Below are positions 34,687 to 47,699 of a DNA stretch of 64,000 nt, one piece after another (position 1 is the first letter of the stretch; every line of letters starts with the position of its first letter). The stretch lies in contig WTPW01001559.1 in NCBI GenBank assembly GCA_009809945.1, positions 45,257-109,256 on the forward strand, read 5' to 3'. The position numbers were made by a program, and so were the translations under genes. This DNA is from Gigaspora margarita (taxonomy: Eukaryota > Glomeromycota > Glomeromycetes > Diversisporales > Gigasporaceae). Under the pieces are notes generated by a model. It had not been told where the DNA came from, made no database searches, and saw nothing but the letters and a program-made list of their open reading frames with translations.

Positions 34687-34958
34687 AATAATTTAGTATC
34701 ATTAGAATTTTGGCAAGGAATGACTTGATGGCTTTCTATAAATTATATAAAAATATGAAGATCAATAGCAGAAAAGGTCAGCCCGGTCGATTAGCCCAAG
34801 CTATTTAGGATCAACCGGACCCTTTATTTTTCATCGGCCTTAAATCTGCAAAAATTGAGTAACTAACTAAGCACTTGAGTTATTTACAGAGAGTTAGAAA
34901 GAATATACTACATCGTACTGTATTACTGTATACTAACCTGTTACAAATAACAGCTGAT

Positions 34959-35180
34959 TTGAAATTAGTGGGACACTTGAAAATTTTGCTTGATTCCTGA
35001 AACCTTTCGGATTCGTCTTACGAATCATCTAACTCTTCGGAAATCTCGTCACTATTTTCGGATCGAAGTTCCGAAGACACTGACGTGGTTTCCGAAGTGT
35101 TAGATGATTCATAAGATGAATCCGAAAGGTTTCGGGAATCAAGCAAATTTTTCAAGTGACCCACTAATTTTCAAATTAGC
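34959..35180. repeat. Palindromic element, about 220 bp
   Basis: Outer arms TTGAAATTAGTGGGACACTT and complement, inner arms GAAACCTTTCGGATTCGTCT and complement, then a less paired centre near 35065. Probably a foldback MITE; no clear target duplication. Confidence 0.7.
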
Positions 35181-35315
35181 GTAATTACGGTAATTTCAAC
35201 TTCTTATCGATTTCATATTATAATACAAGTCCGTATAACACCCCACCCATCTGCGCGTTAATTATATGACCTACGTGTTTTTTTGGATACGCCCATGTGT
35301 GTTATTTCGAAGTAA

Positions 35316-36313
35316 GGCCGTTTAAAGTTAATTTTTCGGTTAACTTCACTTTCCAGGGCTCTTGGAAGGGGGGAGGGGGGCAAATTAAACGAACATATAA
35401 AATGAACAACCTATTTTTAATGTAGTAAATCTATTATAAAGAATTGACTTCAAGTTAAATTTAGTTAGAGATTCAAGCTGAGTTGTTAATTAGGTCAGAT
35501 AAATTTGATTCAGTAGTTAACATTACATTCCTTATAAAAGAAAGAAGCAAAAATAAATAAATAGATTAATTAATTAATTAATTATATAATGCATTCATCC
35601 GAGAAAGGAACTTCGTACGTACGTACGTACAATTTTTACAGCCAAAATTCTCGTGATCTAGTGCATCATGTATGCCAAGTTTCTATTGGTCGAATGCAAA
35701 TTTTGTCCCTCATTGAATGAAATAAATTACTGATCGGATGGCTTAAAAATTAATGTAACAAAGTATTGATTCAAATAATTGGTTTGTAAATGTTATTTCC
35801 GCAAAAGTTAAATATTTATTTAAATATTTCTTCTTACTCATTAATACTAGTTCCTAGCTCTTCATAATTGTAAAAGAACACTTCGGAAGCTCTTTTTTCA
35901 GCAGTCTTTCTTGAATCTTTTCATCACAAACAAAATAAATATATATGAGAGGACAGCCAAGTAGGAACTAAAATTTTAGCTCTATTTTTTTTTTTTTAAA
36001 AAAAAAATTATTTTTTATTTTTTTTTAATTCGTTTTAATTTTTTTTTAAATTAATTTTATTTTTAATTTAAATTACTTTTTTAATTTAAATTATTTTTTT
36101 ATTTTATATTTGCCGTATAACAGTGAAATAACACATAGGGAGTTATGCCAAATTCCAGCCTGAATTAAGCTTAATTTAGGCCGAAAGTCGAAGCACGCCC
36201 TATCGCATTATTTTGTGGTTATACGATTTTTTTTTTTGTAATTTTTACTTGTTTTATATGTGGGGACATCAAAGGAGGGGTGATGTTAACCGAAAAATTA
36301 AATTCAAATGTTT
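35316..36313. mobile_element. PIF/Harbinger-like TIR element, about 1 kb
   Basis: Left end GGCCGTTTAAAGTTAATTTT and inverted right end AAACATTTGAATTTAATTTT, both continuing TCGGTTAAC. TAA flanks both sides (35313-35315, 36314-36316). Near the left end a G-run (35366-35380) mirrors the C-runs of the MITE at 4779. A second inverted pair, CCCATGTGTGTTATTTC near 35292 and its complement near 36125-36140, overlaps it, so two elements may be nested. Also contains a tetranucleotide run of ACGT (35614-35630) and a T-rich tract (35985-36110). No transposase. Confidence 0.5.
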
Positions 36314-37627
36314 TAAGCAAAATTGCTTCTCTACATGTTTAATTGACCCGCAAATTAGGTTTAGACTGCCATTTTTTGTATTTTTCAAGGTTTTTGCTTC
36401 TCATTCTTGTTTGCTCACCAAAGATAATCAAATTCTTAATATGATTGGTCAGGCGTCACACAATTCTGCTTTAGACGACCCCAATATATAGAGTTATGTA
36501 TGTACATACATATGTTAGCTACTTTATAAATACTTAATATATATTAGTAAAATCATGCACGAAGTAACAAATTGAATTTGTATATTGAATTTGATTTCTA
36601 AATAATGTTAATATTTTATTTTTTTATTTATTTTTTTTTCAGATGTTCTTTTACTGGGTAATGATGGGTGATGAAACGATTTTGGCAATGAAGCAGTGGT
36701 TTCGTCAATGGTTTTGTCAGGCATAATTATTGACGATTGATGGAACTAATAGATTGACACAACTATTGACACAATTATTATAATTATAAAAAAATGAAAA
36801 TATTGGTTTATTAAAGATTTATTTTACTTTTTTAAATTTTGGTGACACATTTTTTAAAGCGCTATAGGCATATTTTGCGAAGCACTATTTTCAACCTCCG
36901 TATAATTGTCTATTTCATCCACACCACTATCTACATATTTTCATCATTCTACTCTTTTACTAGATTTGCTACTAATTCTGAAGCATCAATATCAAAAACA
37001 CTCTGCTCTATTGTATTACTAGTCATTAATTCATCATGCTCAACTTTATCAAATTCTTTAGTATAACAATTAATTAGTTTTTCCTATCACTATCTAATTC
37101 ATTATCTTGAAAATTTTTATTATTCAAAAATACAAGATTTTCAATCAAACTGTACAATAATACCCAAATTATGCTCAATTTCTTCTTCAGTTTCAGGGTC
37201 TTCAATTTCATCATCTTCATTATCTAAATATGTTGCAGGTATTATTTGTTCTTTGAATTAGATAATCAACCTGAACTATCAGATTAAAATCTCATTTTCA
37301 TAATGCACATAGAATAAAATCTTAATACCTTAACACCAGTATTACCAAGAAAATGGTGGTAATTTTGGTAGTTTTAACAATGAAAAAAATATTTTATGTG
37401 ATTTCAAAGAACAAACATGTGAATAATAACCAACCCACAACAGCAAATTGAATAATTTATTATAGCTTCAAATTTTACAAAAAAACTCTATATATGCTTA
37501 AATTTGCATTATTTCATTTTTATATAAAGTTATATACTTTAACATAATAAAATTTATTTATTTTATTTATTTATTTATACCTTGATAAGTACATGTTTAT
37601 TAGCAAAAAAAAAATATACAAAATCTT
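36314..37627. other. Spacer with a possible acidic coding remnant
   Basis: On the minus strand, 37245 to about 37130 reads NEDDEIEDPETEEEIEHN, an acidic peptide like those at the ends of transposases. Coding traces continue to about 36840 with stops and frame changes. It could belong to the MULE remnant upstream on the same strand (39190-41545), but this is not certain. Confidence 0.35.
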
Positions 37628-37732
37628 TTGAAAGAAATTGCATGCCAAAATCTTTTGAAAGAATTGTGATTGGCATGCAATCTTTCAAAAAAAATTTATC
37701 AAAATATTTCAAAATATATTTTGAAATATTTT
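37628..37732. repeat. Two adjacent palindromes
   Basis: First, a hairpin 37628-37689 with arms GAAAGAAATTGCATGCCAA and complement. Second, a perfect 32-bp palindrome at 37701-37732 whose half is AAAATATTTCAAAATA. Confidence 0.8.
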
Positions 37733-38652
37733 GAAATGGATTTTATTTTTTTGTGTGCCTGCACCATGATGCACCCTTATATAATACAATATATAAATGA
37801 TTGACATGTGCACTATATAACTCATGCATTACTATATATGCTGATCAATATGTGCATCACATAATACCAATCCACATACACCATATGCAACTGTCACATA
37901 ATACAATAGTAGAAAATTAATATCTATCATAAAATTAACTATAACACTAACTGTTAGTGCTTACTTGACTCTAACCCAAATTGTACATATGTATAACAAT
38001 CCAAACTTGACTTTTATATGCTGTACTATATTACTAGATACCTTATATATGGGTCACTTAAAACCAGTCCATCCTGAGATTTCTCAGTTCACACAACCAC
38101 AAGTTTTTGTTTATACAGATTATGGCAAAGAAAAAAAAGTAAAAAATAGATGATTTTAACTATAGAGCCTCCTAACTTTAGTACCTATAGACTCTAAACT
38201 AACTCTAACTCTAACCTTAGCAACTGACCCTGACCCTAACCTTAATATTAATTATATTAATTTAAATTTATAATAGACTAGACCTGGCTTTAAGCATATT
38301 CCATATATAGAATAGATGCATATACTTATATATTTTAATAACTACTATATATAGCACCTAAACAAATATATGTATTTAAGCATAGTTCTAAGTCAAATAA
38401 ATAAATCTGAATTTTTAAACATAATGATTTCACTATTTTAAGATTTTTGCAATATTATATTATCAATAAACCAATTTAACACACTACAAATATATCATAT
38501 AATAGTATTACTCTAGCCTTAACTTTTTAATAGAGACAAAAAATGCATTTTGCTTTAGTAGCTATATTAGTACATACAATTGATATACCAAAGCACAATT
38601 GATATACAAAAGCATAATTGACATACAAATCACAATTGGACACATACAGTTA
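37733..38652. other. Gene-free AT-rich stretch
   Basis: No gene. TCTAACTCTAACC and CCCTGACCCTAACC near 38200-38245 are loose telomere-like motifs. ATTGATATAC words repeat at 38579-38640. Bases 38650-38652 are the TTA duplication of the next element. Confidence 0.45.
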
Positions 38653-38806
38653 GGGCTGTGATGGATATTACATAATATTATTTTATCATAGAGCTACCCC
38701 CCTCCCCCTACATAAGACCAATTAGCTAATCAAATTGTGTAATTAGTCTTATGTAAAAATTGTTTGACCCCACCCCCAGGATATAACATAATATCTGTTA
38801 CTGCCC
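38653..38806. mobile_element. PIF/Harbinger-like MITE, 154 bp
   Basis: Left end GGGCTGTGATGGATATTACA and inverted right end GGGCAGTAACAGATATTATG, flanked by TTA on both sides (38650-38652, 38807-38809). C-runs lie inside both ends (38697-38710, 38769-38777) and the middle forms an inner hairpin around ACATAAGAC. Confidence 0.7.
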
Positions 38807-38809
38807 TTA

Positions 38810-39189
38810 GAGGTGTTATTTGTTGTTTTGAAATCCAGATGATCTGTTCAATATGCAAGTTGCAGATTATTTATTTAATCTGTTCAAAATTTGTTCAATC
38901 TGTTCAAAATTAGTTAATAAACCACTGTTTATTAAAAGTTACATATTTATTTTATTAATATTGAGCTAAAAATACATGTTTTAAATAATTCTCTACTAAA
39001 AAACATCACTATCAAATTTTATTTATCAAACCATGGATTCCAGATTATTATCTATTTGATCTATTCAAAATCTGCAAATTGATGATCATCTGTACAAATG
39101 AGGATTTGATTTTTGTATAATCCAGATGATCCAGATTTGAACTGATTATATGACTACATACAGTAATCACATTCTCATATTCTTACAAT
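38810..39189. repeat. Spacer with GATCTGTTCAA words
   Basis: The words GATCTGTTCAA, CAAATTTG and GATGATCCAGATTT recur in both orientations, as in the islands at 9940-10080 and 19820-19990. No gene. Confidence 0.4.
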
Positions 39190-41545
39190 TTATATACTTA
39201 CTTTTTATGTGAACAAGTTGCAATATTATAGCCTAGTTGCTTACAGAGTCCACAAGTGTATTGCCTGCATTTCTTAATATTTTCTCTGTTACAACATTTT
39301 TATTATAACTTGCTAACTTTGGTCTTCCTTTAGTAATCACTTTTTAAGGATTCTCAATCAATATAATATTACTTTCTACATTTTTAGCAGTATGCTCAAG
39401 TGCTATATCATCTTTACTAGCACAAATATTTTCAAATAGGTTTCAATTAAACTAATAAATGCATAGTCATGATACAATATACACTTATTTATAGTAGTAC
39501 AAGCAAGACCCTAAACTTTTCCATAAAAAAAACTTTTTCAACAATGTTTCATTAATAGAATTCCCAGTTTTATTACTAGCAAATATTGTAACTATACAAA
39601 TTAATGCTTATTACTTTCTTGAATAATATTCATATTATTAGCTAATTTATTAAATTATTGACTGGAATGTGACTGCAATTAGTCAACTGTTTTTCAGTAT
39701 CCATCTTGCTGCTATAAATATTAAGCTAAACTGTGCCTTCTCCATAACATTCAATAGATAGAAAAAATAATAGCAAACAAGATCTTTTCTTTGTTGCAAA
39801 TACAAGTACAACTATATAAATTATCTGTAAGAAGAAAGACAAAATTTAATTCTATGACTTGTGACTCTTGATACTTTCTGGATCTCCTCGATTATATTCT
39901 TTTCTAAATGATCTAAAAGATACTTAGCAGACAGGTAATCACATCAAGCTCATTATCTATATCTTTATTTTGAGAAAACTTATTAATAGTAAGTTATTCT
40001 ATTTTTTTAATTGTACAATAATTGGCAGTATTATATAAACTTTTCTTCATTTGATCTACTAAAACATGTGAAATATTTGGCCTTAAATAACAGTTTACTA
40101 AGATTCTATAGGAGGAAAAACAATAACAATGCTTGCTATAAAAGGAATATCTTGTCTCCATTCTTCAAATTGCTTTTGATTTTGTTCTTTATTTTTTCTA
40201 TTAATACTTTATCTAAATCATGCAATAATATATTAATATTCTCCAATACTCACTTGATATATGCATTTTGATTTTTAATAAAGGATGAAGATTGAATCCC
40301 AAGTGTAAATATTAACATAGCAAATACATGTACCCATGAATATTGATATTTGTAAAAATAATATTCAAGATATGGTTTTGCACTAAAAAAATCATGAGTT
40401 GATTCCAATAGTATTTAAATCTATATGGCATATTAGCATTTCTGCATTGCCAAAACTTGCTATAAATTTTATTAAATAAATCTTTCAACTTGCTATACAA
40501 TATCTTTTTTATATTTTCTTTAAATATGCCAAATATAAAAAATGTATTGTGTTCCTAGATATTCCAAAGTTATTGCTTGTTCTATTGCTGGATCTCTATA
40601 AGTTACAAGTAGCTTTTTTGGTTATTTGAATGATCTGCTAATATGTTTTAGTAGTCTCATACTGCCAAAAACTTGAGCAACAATGTGGAATTGCATATTA
40701 TTGTTCTGTGCTACAAATAAAGAAAGTAGCATACTATATCTGTTTGTAACATGGTGTTATTGTGCCCAATTGTTTTAACTGAATTCACACTATAATAGAA
40801 TTTGTTTTGGACTCATCCAGAACAAATTTGTTAATATATTGGTTTCTTCCTCTTATGTAATTTCAACAAACCAATAGGAATATTCTTGTTGTTTATCTAA
40901 CTACTGCCTATAAAACTGTGATGCATCACTTCTAACTATACTACTTGATAGCTAATATCATAATATCATTGTATTTTAGCATAAAGATTTTAAGAAAACA
41001 TAGAATAAGATAGAAATTTTCTTTTAAGATATGCTGAACTATAGTTGCAACATAACAATATTTAATAATAAGAAATTTCACTTTCTTACACATCTAATCT
41101 GTATATCATTTGTTTTTTTCCAACTGTATTGTTTCAAAGATAGATTATAATTATATTTATTATCAAAAGTAGTAACAAATATAAGAGAATTGGTGTTATT
41201 CTTTAAAGACCATAAAAGTTAATATGCTATAGACATGATGTTTGAGCCAAAGTGCTTTGTTTCCCAGTAGTTTTAGATTTTAATAAACCAGAATGCTTTC
41301 AAAGAATAGTTAATTTGTGAACTACTTTATTGCCTTTAGCTAAATCTATTATTATTACATACTCAAGCTATATATTAAACCTATTATACTTTGCAAATTG
41401 ATGTGCATAAAGTTTGGCTTCATTAAAAGTTTTAAAAGAATTCTCTTTTTTTAAAAGTACTAGTTTCAGGTTATTGTGTATATAATTTAAATCCTTTTAT
41501 AATAAAAATTTCTTTAAAATATGTTGTCAAATCAATGTCATCTTC
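39190..41545 (-). pseudogene. Broken MULE (Mutator-like) transposase
   Basis: A DDE transposase of the MuDR/FAR1 type, read on the minus strand. Near 41450-41375 the FAR1-like N-terminal domain reads FKTFNEAKLYAHQFAKY. In the middle, near 40620-40560, LLVTYRDPAIEQAITLEY precedes a conserved IWHI segment, the usual second-aspartate region of MULE transposases. An open stretch at 40312-40500 continues this frame. Near 39265-39220 a zinc-knuckle-like CGLCKQLGYNIATC closes the protein, with Tyr where His is usual. Many stops and frame shifts. Tandem repeats just upstream on this strand (41640-44000) may be the terminal region of the same element. Confidence 0.75.
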
Positions 41546-41639
41546 TTTCTTAAAATCTTTCATTATTGCTATACAAATTTTTTTGCTATTAAAACTATTA
41601 AGAAGAAAACATTAAAAGTTATAAGAATAGTTTGAAAAA

Positions 41640-44000
41640 AATCAAATTTGAAAGCATAAATAATGATGAATTCAAGTATAAAAGTTTATTTAAAAGCTAA
41701 CAAGTGAAATCCTAATAGCTATAAGCCTAACTGCTGTTCAAACCTATAATGTTCTTAACTGTGCATTATCTACAAAGATGTTTTTACTTTTGAATAACCT
41801 AAAGAAAAAAATTAAAAAAATTAAAATTAATTAAAAAAATAAAAAAAATAGAAAAAAAATATCACAAAAGCATATTAGTTTTATGATACAATTGAGAAAG
41901 TAATGCATAATAAGTTTATTCAAAAAATTAACAAGTGAAATTCTGACAACCATAAACCTAACTGACTGTTATACCTAATAGTACATTATTCAAAAAGGCA
42001 GTTTTATTTTTGAATAACCTAAATAATATTACAAAAGTGCATTTGTTTCATGATAAAATTGAGCAAAGTGATGCATATTAAGTTTATTTAGAAACCCAAC
42101 AAGTGAAATTCTGATATTCATAAAGCTGACTGTTCAAACCTATAATATTCTTAATAGTGCATTGTCCAAAAAGCCATTTTCACTTTGGAATATACTAAAA
42201 GAAATACGGCATTATTTTATATTGCAGTTAAGTGAAGCAACATATAATGACAGTGAGTTAGAGTTTTTACAAACCCAGATCAAATCAAACTTTAGCCCAG
42301 ATTTGAGTTTGATTTGATTTCAAATCAAATCCTATCGCAAACTAGCATTAAAAAAAATATTTGAGTTTGATTTGAAGCAAACTTTCTAGCTAAATTTGAG
42401 TTTGGTTTGGGTTTGAGTTTGAAGCTTGCAAACTAGTATGAGCTTGAATACTGTATATTGCCAAAAATAAGCTACCTCCAAAAATAAACTACCCCCCTCT
42501 TTTGGTCAAGAAATGCAAAAATGTTTTTGACTTGAAAATGAGCTAACCATGATCAATAAAAGTTGCTATATAGTAAAGTCCAATTTTACTAGCCAATTAA
42601 TTAAAATCGCTTATGCAAACTTATTTAGAAGATCAAAATACATATATCTTGAAATTTACAATAAAATTGAAGAACTTTTTATTAATTGGATTTTAATATT
42701 TATGTTCAATGAAGAGATTAAAATTTTATTAACAAAATATATTTATTGAAAGTGAAAATTAAAAGTCAAATAATAAAAAATACTCATATTTTGATGAATT
42801 TTCAGAATAGATATAGTTTAGCCTTCTAAATAAGCTTACTTAAGTGCCAACAATAGATTTACATAGTAGAATTTAGACTTTACTACATAACTACTATGGC
42901 GATTGACCAAAAATTGATTTTATCCAAAAATAAGTAACCCAGATATTTGTGTCCAAATCATCCAAAAAGGTAGCTTATTTTCAGAAATATATAGTAATAT
43001 AAATACTGTATATTGCCAAAATAAGCTACTTCTAAAAATAAATATTCTCTTCTATTGGTCAAAAAACTCAAAAACATTTTTGATCCAAAAATAAGCTACC
43101 TTACAATTGATAAAAGTTGCTATATAGTAAAGTCCAAGCTTTATTAAGCAAATCATTTAAAGTCGCTTAAGTAAACTTATTTAGGAGACCAAAATATGCA
43201 TTCTTAAAATATACAACAAAATTAGAGAATTTTTTATTAATTAGTTTTTAATTTTTATGTTCAATGAAGAGATTAAAATTTTATTAACAAAATATATTTG
43301 ATGAATGTTAAAATTAAAAGTCAAATAATAAAAAGTACTTCTATTTTGATAAAAATTTTAGCATATTTAAAGTTAAGTCTTCCAAACAAGTCTACTTAAG
43401 CACAATAATCGATTTATATAGTAAAATTTAGACTTGACTATGTAGCTTATTTTTGAAAACATATGGTATATTTTTATATTTTAAACAAGTTTACTTAAAT
43501 ACAAAGTTAGAATTAAGAAAACTTGTTCAAAATTTAAAAATACATTTATATTATTCAAACTCAAACTAGTTTGCAAACTTTAAATCAAGCTCAAATCAAC
43601 CTTTTTTTTGTATAAAATTTAAGTTTGTTTTTGAATTTGATTATTTTTTATTTGAGTTTGGTTTGATTTCATATTTTATAAAATTTATAGTTTGAGTTTG
43701 GTTTGATTTGGGTTTGATCAAACTCAAATCAAACCTAAATCAAACTTCAGAACTTTACAGTAAGTTAAATTTTTATACTTGACCAACTGTTATACTTGCT
43801 TTATTTATAGTACTTCTTGAATCTTGCAAATAAAAATGATCTGTCTCAAAACAATCTAAAAAAAATTTCAAAAAAGAATATTAGTTTTATAGTACAATAT
43901 ATATAAAGTAATGATGATGCATTTAATTAATTTTATACTTATTTGTAAATTCTGTAATAAAAATTTTTTAGATAACATTATATAAGAAATAATTAGCATC
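41640..44000. repeat. Tandem repeat, about 170-230 bp period, split by a hAT element
   Basis: At least three and probably five imperfect units. The anchor AAGTTTATT recurs near 41682, 41912 and 42080, followed by AACAAGTGAAATTCTGA and AACTGTGCATTAT-like words. A further unit begins near 42226 and is cut at 42258 by the insertion 42259-43757, resuming at 43766; another anchor (AGTAATGATGATGCAT) is near 43910. Confidence 0.65.
42259..43757. mobile_element. hAT-type element with CAAATCAAACTC words, 1.5 kb
   Basis: Left end TAGAGTTTTTACAAACC and inverted right end TAAAGTTCTGAAGTTTG. Target duplication CAGTGAGT (42251-42258) versus CAGTAAGT (43758-43765), 7 of 8. Subterminal regions are packed with TTTGAGTTTGATTTG words. 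The interior holds two tandem copies of a palindromic module (about 42455-42998 and 43004-43465). Each starts near GCCAAAAATAAGCTACC and contains TTGCTATATAGTAAAGTC and its complement. The module recurs in 46287-46866. No coding capacity. Confidence 0.8.
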
Positions 44001-44245
44001 ATATATGGGGTGCACTATAGTGCATAGTATACTAAATTATAATTACCTATTTTTTTTCTTTTAAAAAAAAATAAATAAAATTTTTTAAAGTAAAAAAAAA
44101 AACAAAAAAAATACTATCTTAATAATATAATAACCAAAAACAAAATATAATAAATAAATTACTATATATAATAAGATATACAAAAAGTAAAAAAATATTT
44201 TAAATAATTATAAAAAAGTTTATTTATTTTTTTATTTTTTTTTTT
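44001..44245. other. AT-rich spacer at the LINE 3' end
   Basis: A perfect 14-bp palindrome TGCACTATAGTGCA is near 44010-44023. The T-rich stretch at 44219-44245 fits the poly-A tail of the minus-strand LINE. Confidence 0.5.
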
Positions 44246-45579
44246 GGTATTAAGGTGAGGTCTTGCTTATATCTTTATTAGTAATTTAGGAAAGCTACTA
44301 CATGGAGTATACTTCTTTGCATAAATACAAAATTTAAATTACATGCAAGAATTAAAGTTCAGACTAATTTATTTGTAACCTAAACCTACTAGAGTAGTCA
44401 AGACTCACCTAGTTTGATAAAGTTAAAATAAAATTTTATAGCTGTACTATATTTAACCCAATGGACAGCCCAAGAACTGATCTTTTTAAGAGCTGTACCA
44501 ATAGGTGAACATGAATTTGGTTAAGATGAAGTTGATCAGGTTGGCTACAAGGACAACTATATGTAAATGTTCTGCATGGAGATAGTTGCTTTTTGAATTG
44601 TAATACTATTGCAATATATTAGAAATGGTAGTAGAAGAAGAATAAGTGATGTTATTGGGTTTTAGCCATAAAGCAAGTTGGGAACAATAAGGCTTCCACA
44701 ATTGTTTATAGGATAATTCAGAGACTTGAAGAAGAATTTTTATTATAATTTGTGAAGCTAATTTAGAGAGTAAGTAGAAGGGTCTAAGATCTTGAATAAG
44801 TTGAGAAGGAATTAAACCTTTAAGTATAGTTTGAATATAATAAGAAGTAAGTAGAGCTGGTAATAAATAAAAAGCTAGGTGATTATAAATAGTCTGAAAA
44901 AGTTGAGATATAGTAATTGAGGAAAGGTCTAAATCTGTAGAGTTAATAGTATTAGTAATAGCAGTAAGAATAATCTGGTTAAAATTGTTTGCACCAGAAC
45001 AAAAAAGCTAGTGATTAGAGGAGTCAGAAGTGTTGCACCTAAAGCAGTTGGTATTTGGAAATAGGTCAGAATAAATTGAGTGAAAGTGAGAGTATGAAGA
45101 TAGTTCATTTAAAAATAATTTAATTTTAAAAGCTTTAATATTACTAAGTTTGAAGTTGGTAATATTATTTGAAGCTTTTTGATTATTATTGAAGTATAAC
45201 CAAGTAGAGTTCCAATTAAAATAATGAGTGAAGTGAAACCATTCATTTGTATATTGCTAAGAAGACCATAGAACTATAATATAAGCTTTGCAAATATTTT
45301 TAATAAATCTTCATATAGGTTGTAAAACTTGGGTGTTTTCCTAGTATAGAATATAAAAGGAATATAAGAGTTGTAGAGTTAAAGTTAAGAAAAGAAGCAG
45401 AGATATGTTGATTGGCTAGTTGATCAGCACAATTATTAAAAGAGTTATCAGAAGGAGCTTAAACTTTGTATAATATTAGTTGAATATTAAAAGATTTAAT
45501 AACATTAAGGAGTGTGTGCCATATAGGCCATCAGTAAATTTGAATTTTTTTAGAAAAGTTTGGATTAAGCTGTATAAGT

Positions 45580-45900
45580 TTAGTGTATTTGAATATAACT
45601 AATTGTGAATTAGTAAAAATTTGAATAGTAGTTTTGTGATACAGTAGAAATAGCAAATAGAATTGAAATTAGTTTAGTATAATAAGAAGAGGGCCAATAT
45701 TTAAGTTGAGTTAAAATTTCATGTACAATTTGACTGTTATAAAGTTGTACCCAACCAATACCCATAGAACATTGGTCAGTACAGATATTTTTAACAGAAC
45801 CATCTGTATAGAAGATAAAAGATATATAATTATAATTGTTTTGAACAATTGGTTGTAATAATTGAAAAGTTTGTTTAGATAAGAAAAGATCAAAAACTAA
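45580..45900 (-). pseudogene. LINE RNase H domain remnant
   Basis: The minus strand reads YTDGSVKNICTDQCSMGIGW near 45812-45755 and then KYWPSSYYTKLISIL. The YTDGS and MGIGW motifs are typical of LINE RNase H, which removes RNA from the RNA-DNA hybrid. The usual Glu in the STKAEL-like motif appears to be lost (YYTKL). Confidence 0.7.
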
Positions 45901-46286
45901 GTAGTCAGAGATATTTAAATTGGAGGTATAGGGATAGTAAGAGGATGTTTAATAGCAGTAGAAAGAATAAGATCTATATAATTTGCATTAAGGTTAAGCT
46001 ACTTGTTTGGTTGAATTCTACCATAGAAAAATGTAGATAGTGTAGCAGATATTTCAATTGTACATGCAGAGGAAATACAGTTAGTATTAGATTGCAGCCT
46101 GGGCAAGGCATACAAGAAATAGAAGAAAGTGGGTATAATTGAGATTGTGAAGTATAAATATTGGTAGACCAATGCATAGTTGATATAGTATTTGAATGCT
46201 TGAAATATCTACAAGCTTTACCAATAATTATATTCTAATTAAGATAAGTAAGAACCCATAATTGGAGTTTTAGGATATATAACAAG

Positions 46287-46866
46287 TAGGGGTCTTAATG
46301 GGTCAGGTTGAATCGGAGTTGAGCCTGAACTGGGTCAGACCCACTTGGGTCAAAACCCGACCCAGGTCTGACCCACCTCATGTCAAACCTGAACCAGGTC
46401 TGACCCAACCCAACCCAACCCGGGTTGAACCCGGGTCAATAATAGTTGCTACATAGTAAAGTCTAAATTTTACTATCTAAACCAATAATGTCCGTTTAAG
46501 TAAACTTGTTTGGAAGAACAAAATGCATATACACTAAAATTTTTATCCAAATCAGAGAAATATTTATTATTTGACTTTTAATTTTTATGTTCAATAAAAA
46601 AATACAAATCTTTTTAAAAAATATGTTTGACAAATGTAAAAATTAAAAGTTAAATAATATAAAGTTCTCCAATTTGGATAAAATCTTCAGAGTATATGTA
46701 TTTTGATCTTTCAGTTTACTTAAGCAGATTTTATCGATTTATATAGTAAAATTTTGACTTTACTATGTAGTGACTACTTGCGATTATTGAATAAAATCTG
46801 ACCCGGGTCTGACCCGACCTGCGTTTTTTCTAATCTGGGTCTGACCCGACCCAGCTAAGACCCCTA
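46287..46866. mobile_element. hAT MITE with GGGTCAGACCC words inside the LINE
   Basis: Perfect 11-bp terminal match: TAGGGGTCTTA at the left and TAAGACCCCTA at the right. Perfect 8-bp duplication ATAACAAG (46279-46286, 46867-46874). Subterminal regions repeat GGGTCTGACCC and ACCCGACCC. The interior (about 46447-46785) is one copy of the palindromic module found twice in 42259-43757. Confidence 0.9.
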
Positions 46867-47699
46867 ATAACAAGTATAATATGCAAAAGCATTAATAACT
46901 TGCAGTTGGTAATTGCTTAAGATTGAACAGTGAATATTGTTTTCAATAATAGTTTCCTCTAAAAAGGTAAACTATAGTAGTTGTTTACTAGTAGGTAAAT
47001 GGTGCAATCTGGGTGAAAGATATTTTTATGAAAGGAGAGTTTGATTATCTGCAGAGCAAAGTTGTTCTAAGTAAAGAATTTGTTTATGACGAAGTTGTTG
47101 CTTGAATGTTTTGTATTTAGAGTGGTGTTGTAGAATTTGTTCAAGTAAAAGGCTTCCACTATTAATAACTTTGGGCCAAGTAATATTTGAATTTGCTATA
47201 ATATTAATTTCTAATATTTTTAGCAAAAGAATAATTTTAAAAGTAGTAATTAGTCTATTAGGTCCATCAATATTAGAAAAGTAGTGTTGTAGTATATTAG
47301 TTGTTGACCATAAGTTATTTTGGAGTTGCTATAATCTAATACAAGTAGAGATACTTAATAAATTAGAATCATTAATTTGTATTAAGAAGTTAGAAATATG
47401 GTATGAAGTTGTATATCCCATATATTGTATATTAATAAAAATTTTTTGTAGAAATTGTTGAAATTATTTGATGTTAAAATTGGTGAAATTGGTGAAATTA
47501 ATTTTTTAATATTAAAAATTAATTTAAATTATATAAAAAATTAATTAAAACCAAACTAAAACAAATACAATAGTTGTTTTATAATTAATTTATAAAAATG
47601 TTAAAAATGTTAAAATTTTTGTTGAAATTATTGTTAAAATTAAAAAACATAAAAATGAATTTCATACTATCTATAATTGTGTATATTGTATAAATGTGG

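Noticed and set aside
41640..42258. CRISPR-like or satellite array
   Set aside because: Units are long, diverged and unevenly spaced, and the DNA is eukaryotic; a TE-associated tandem repeat fits better.
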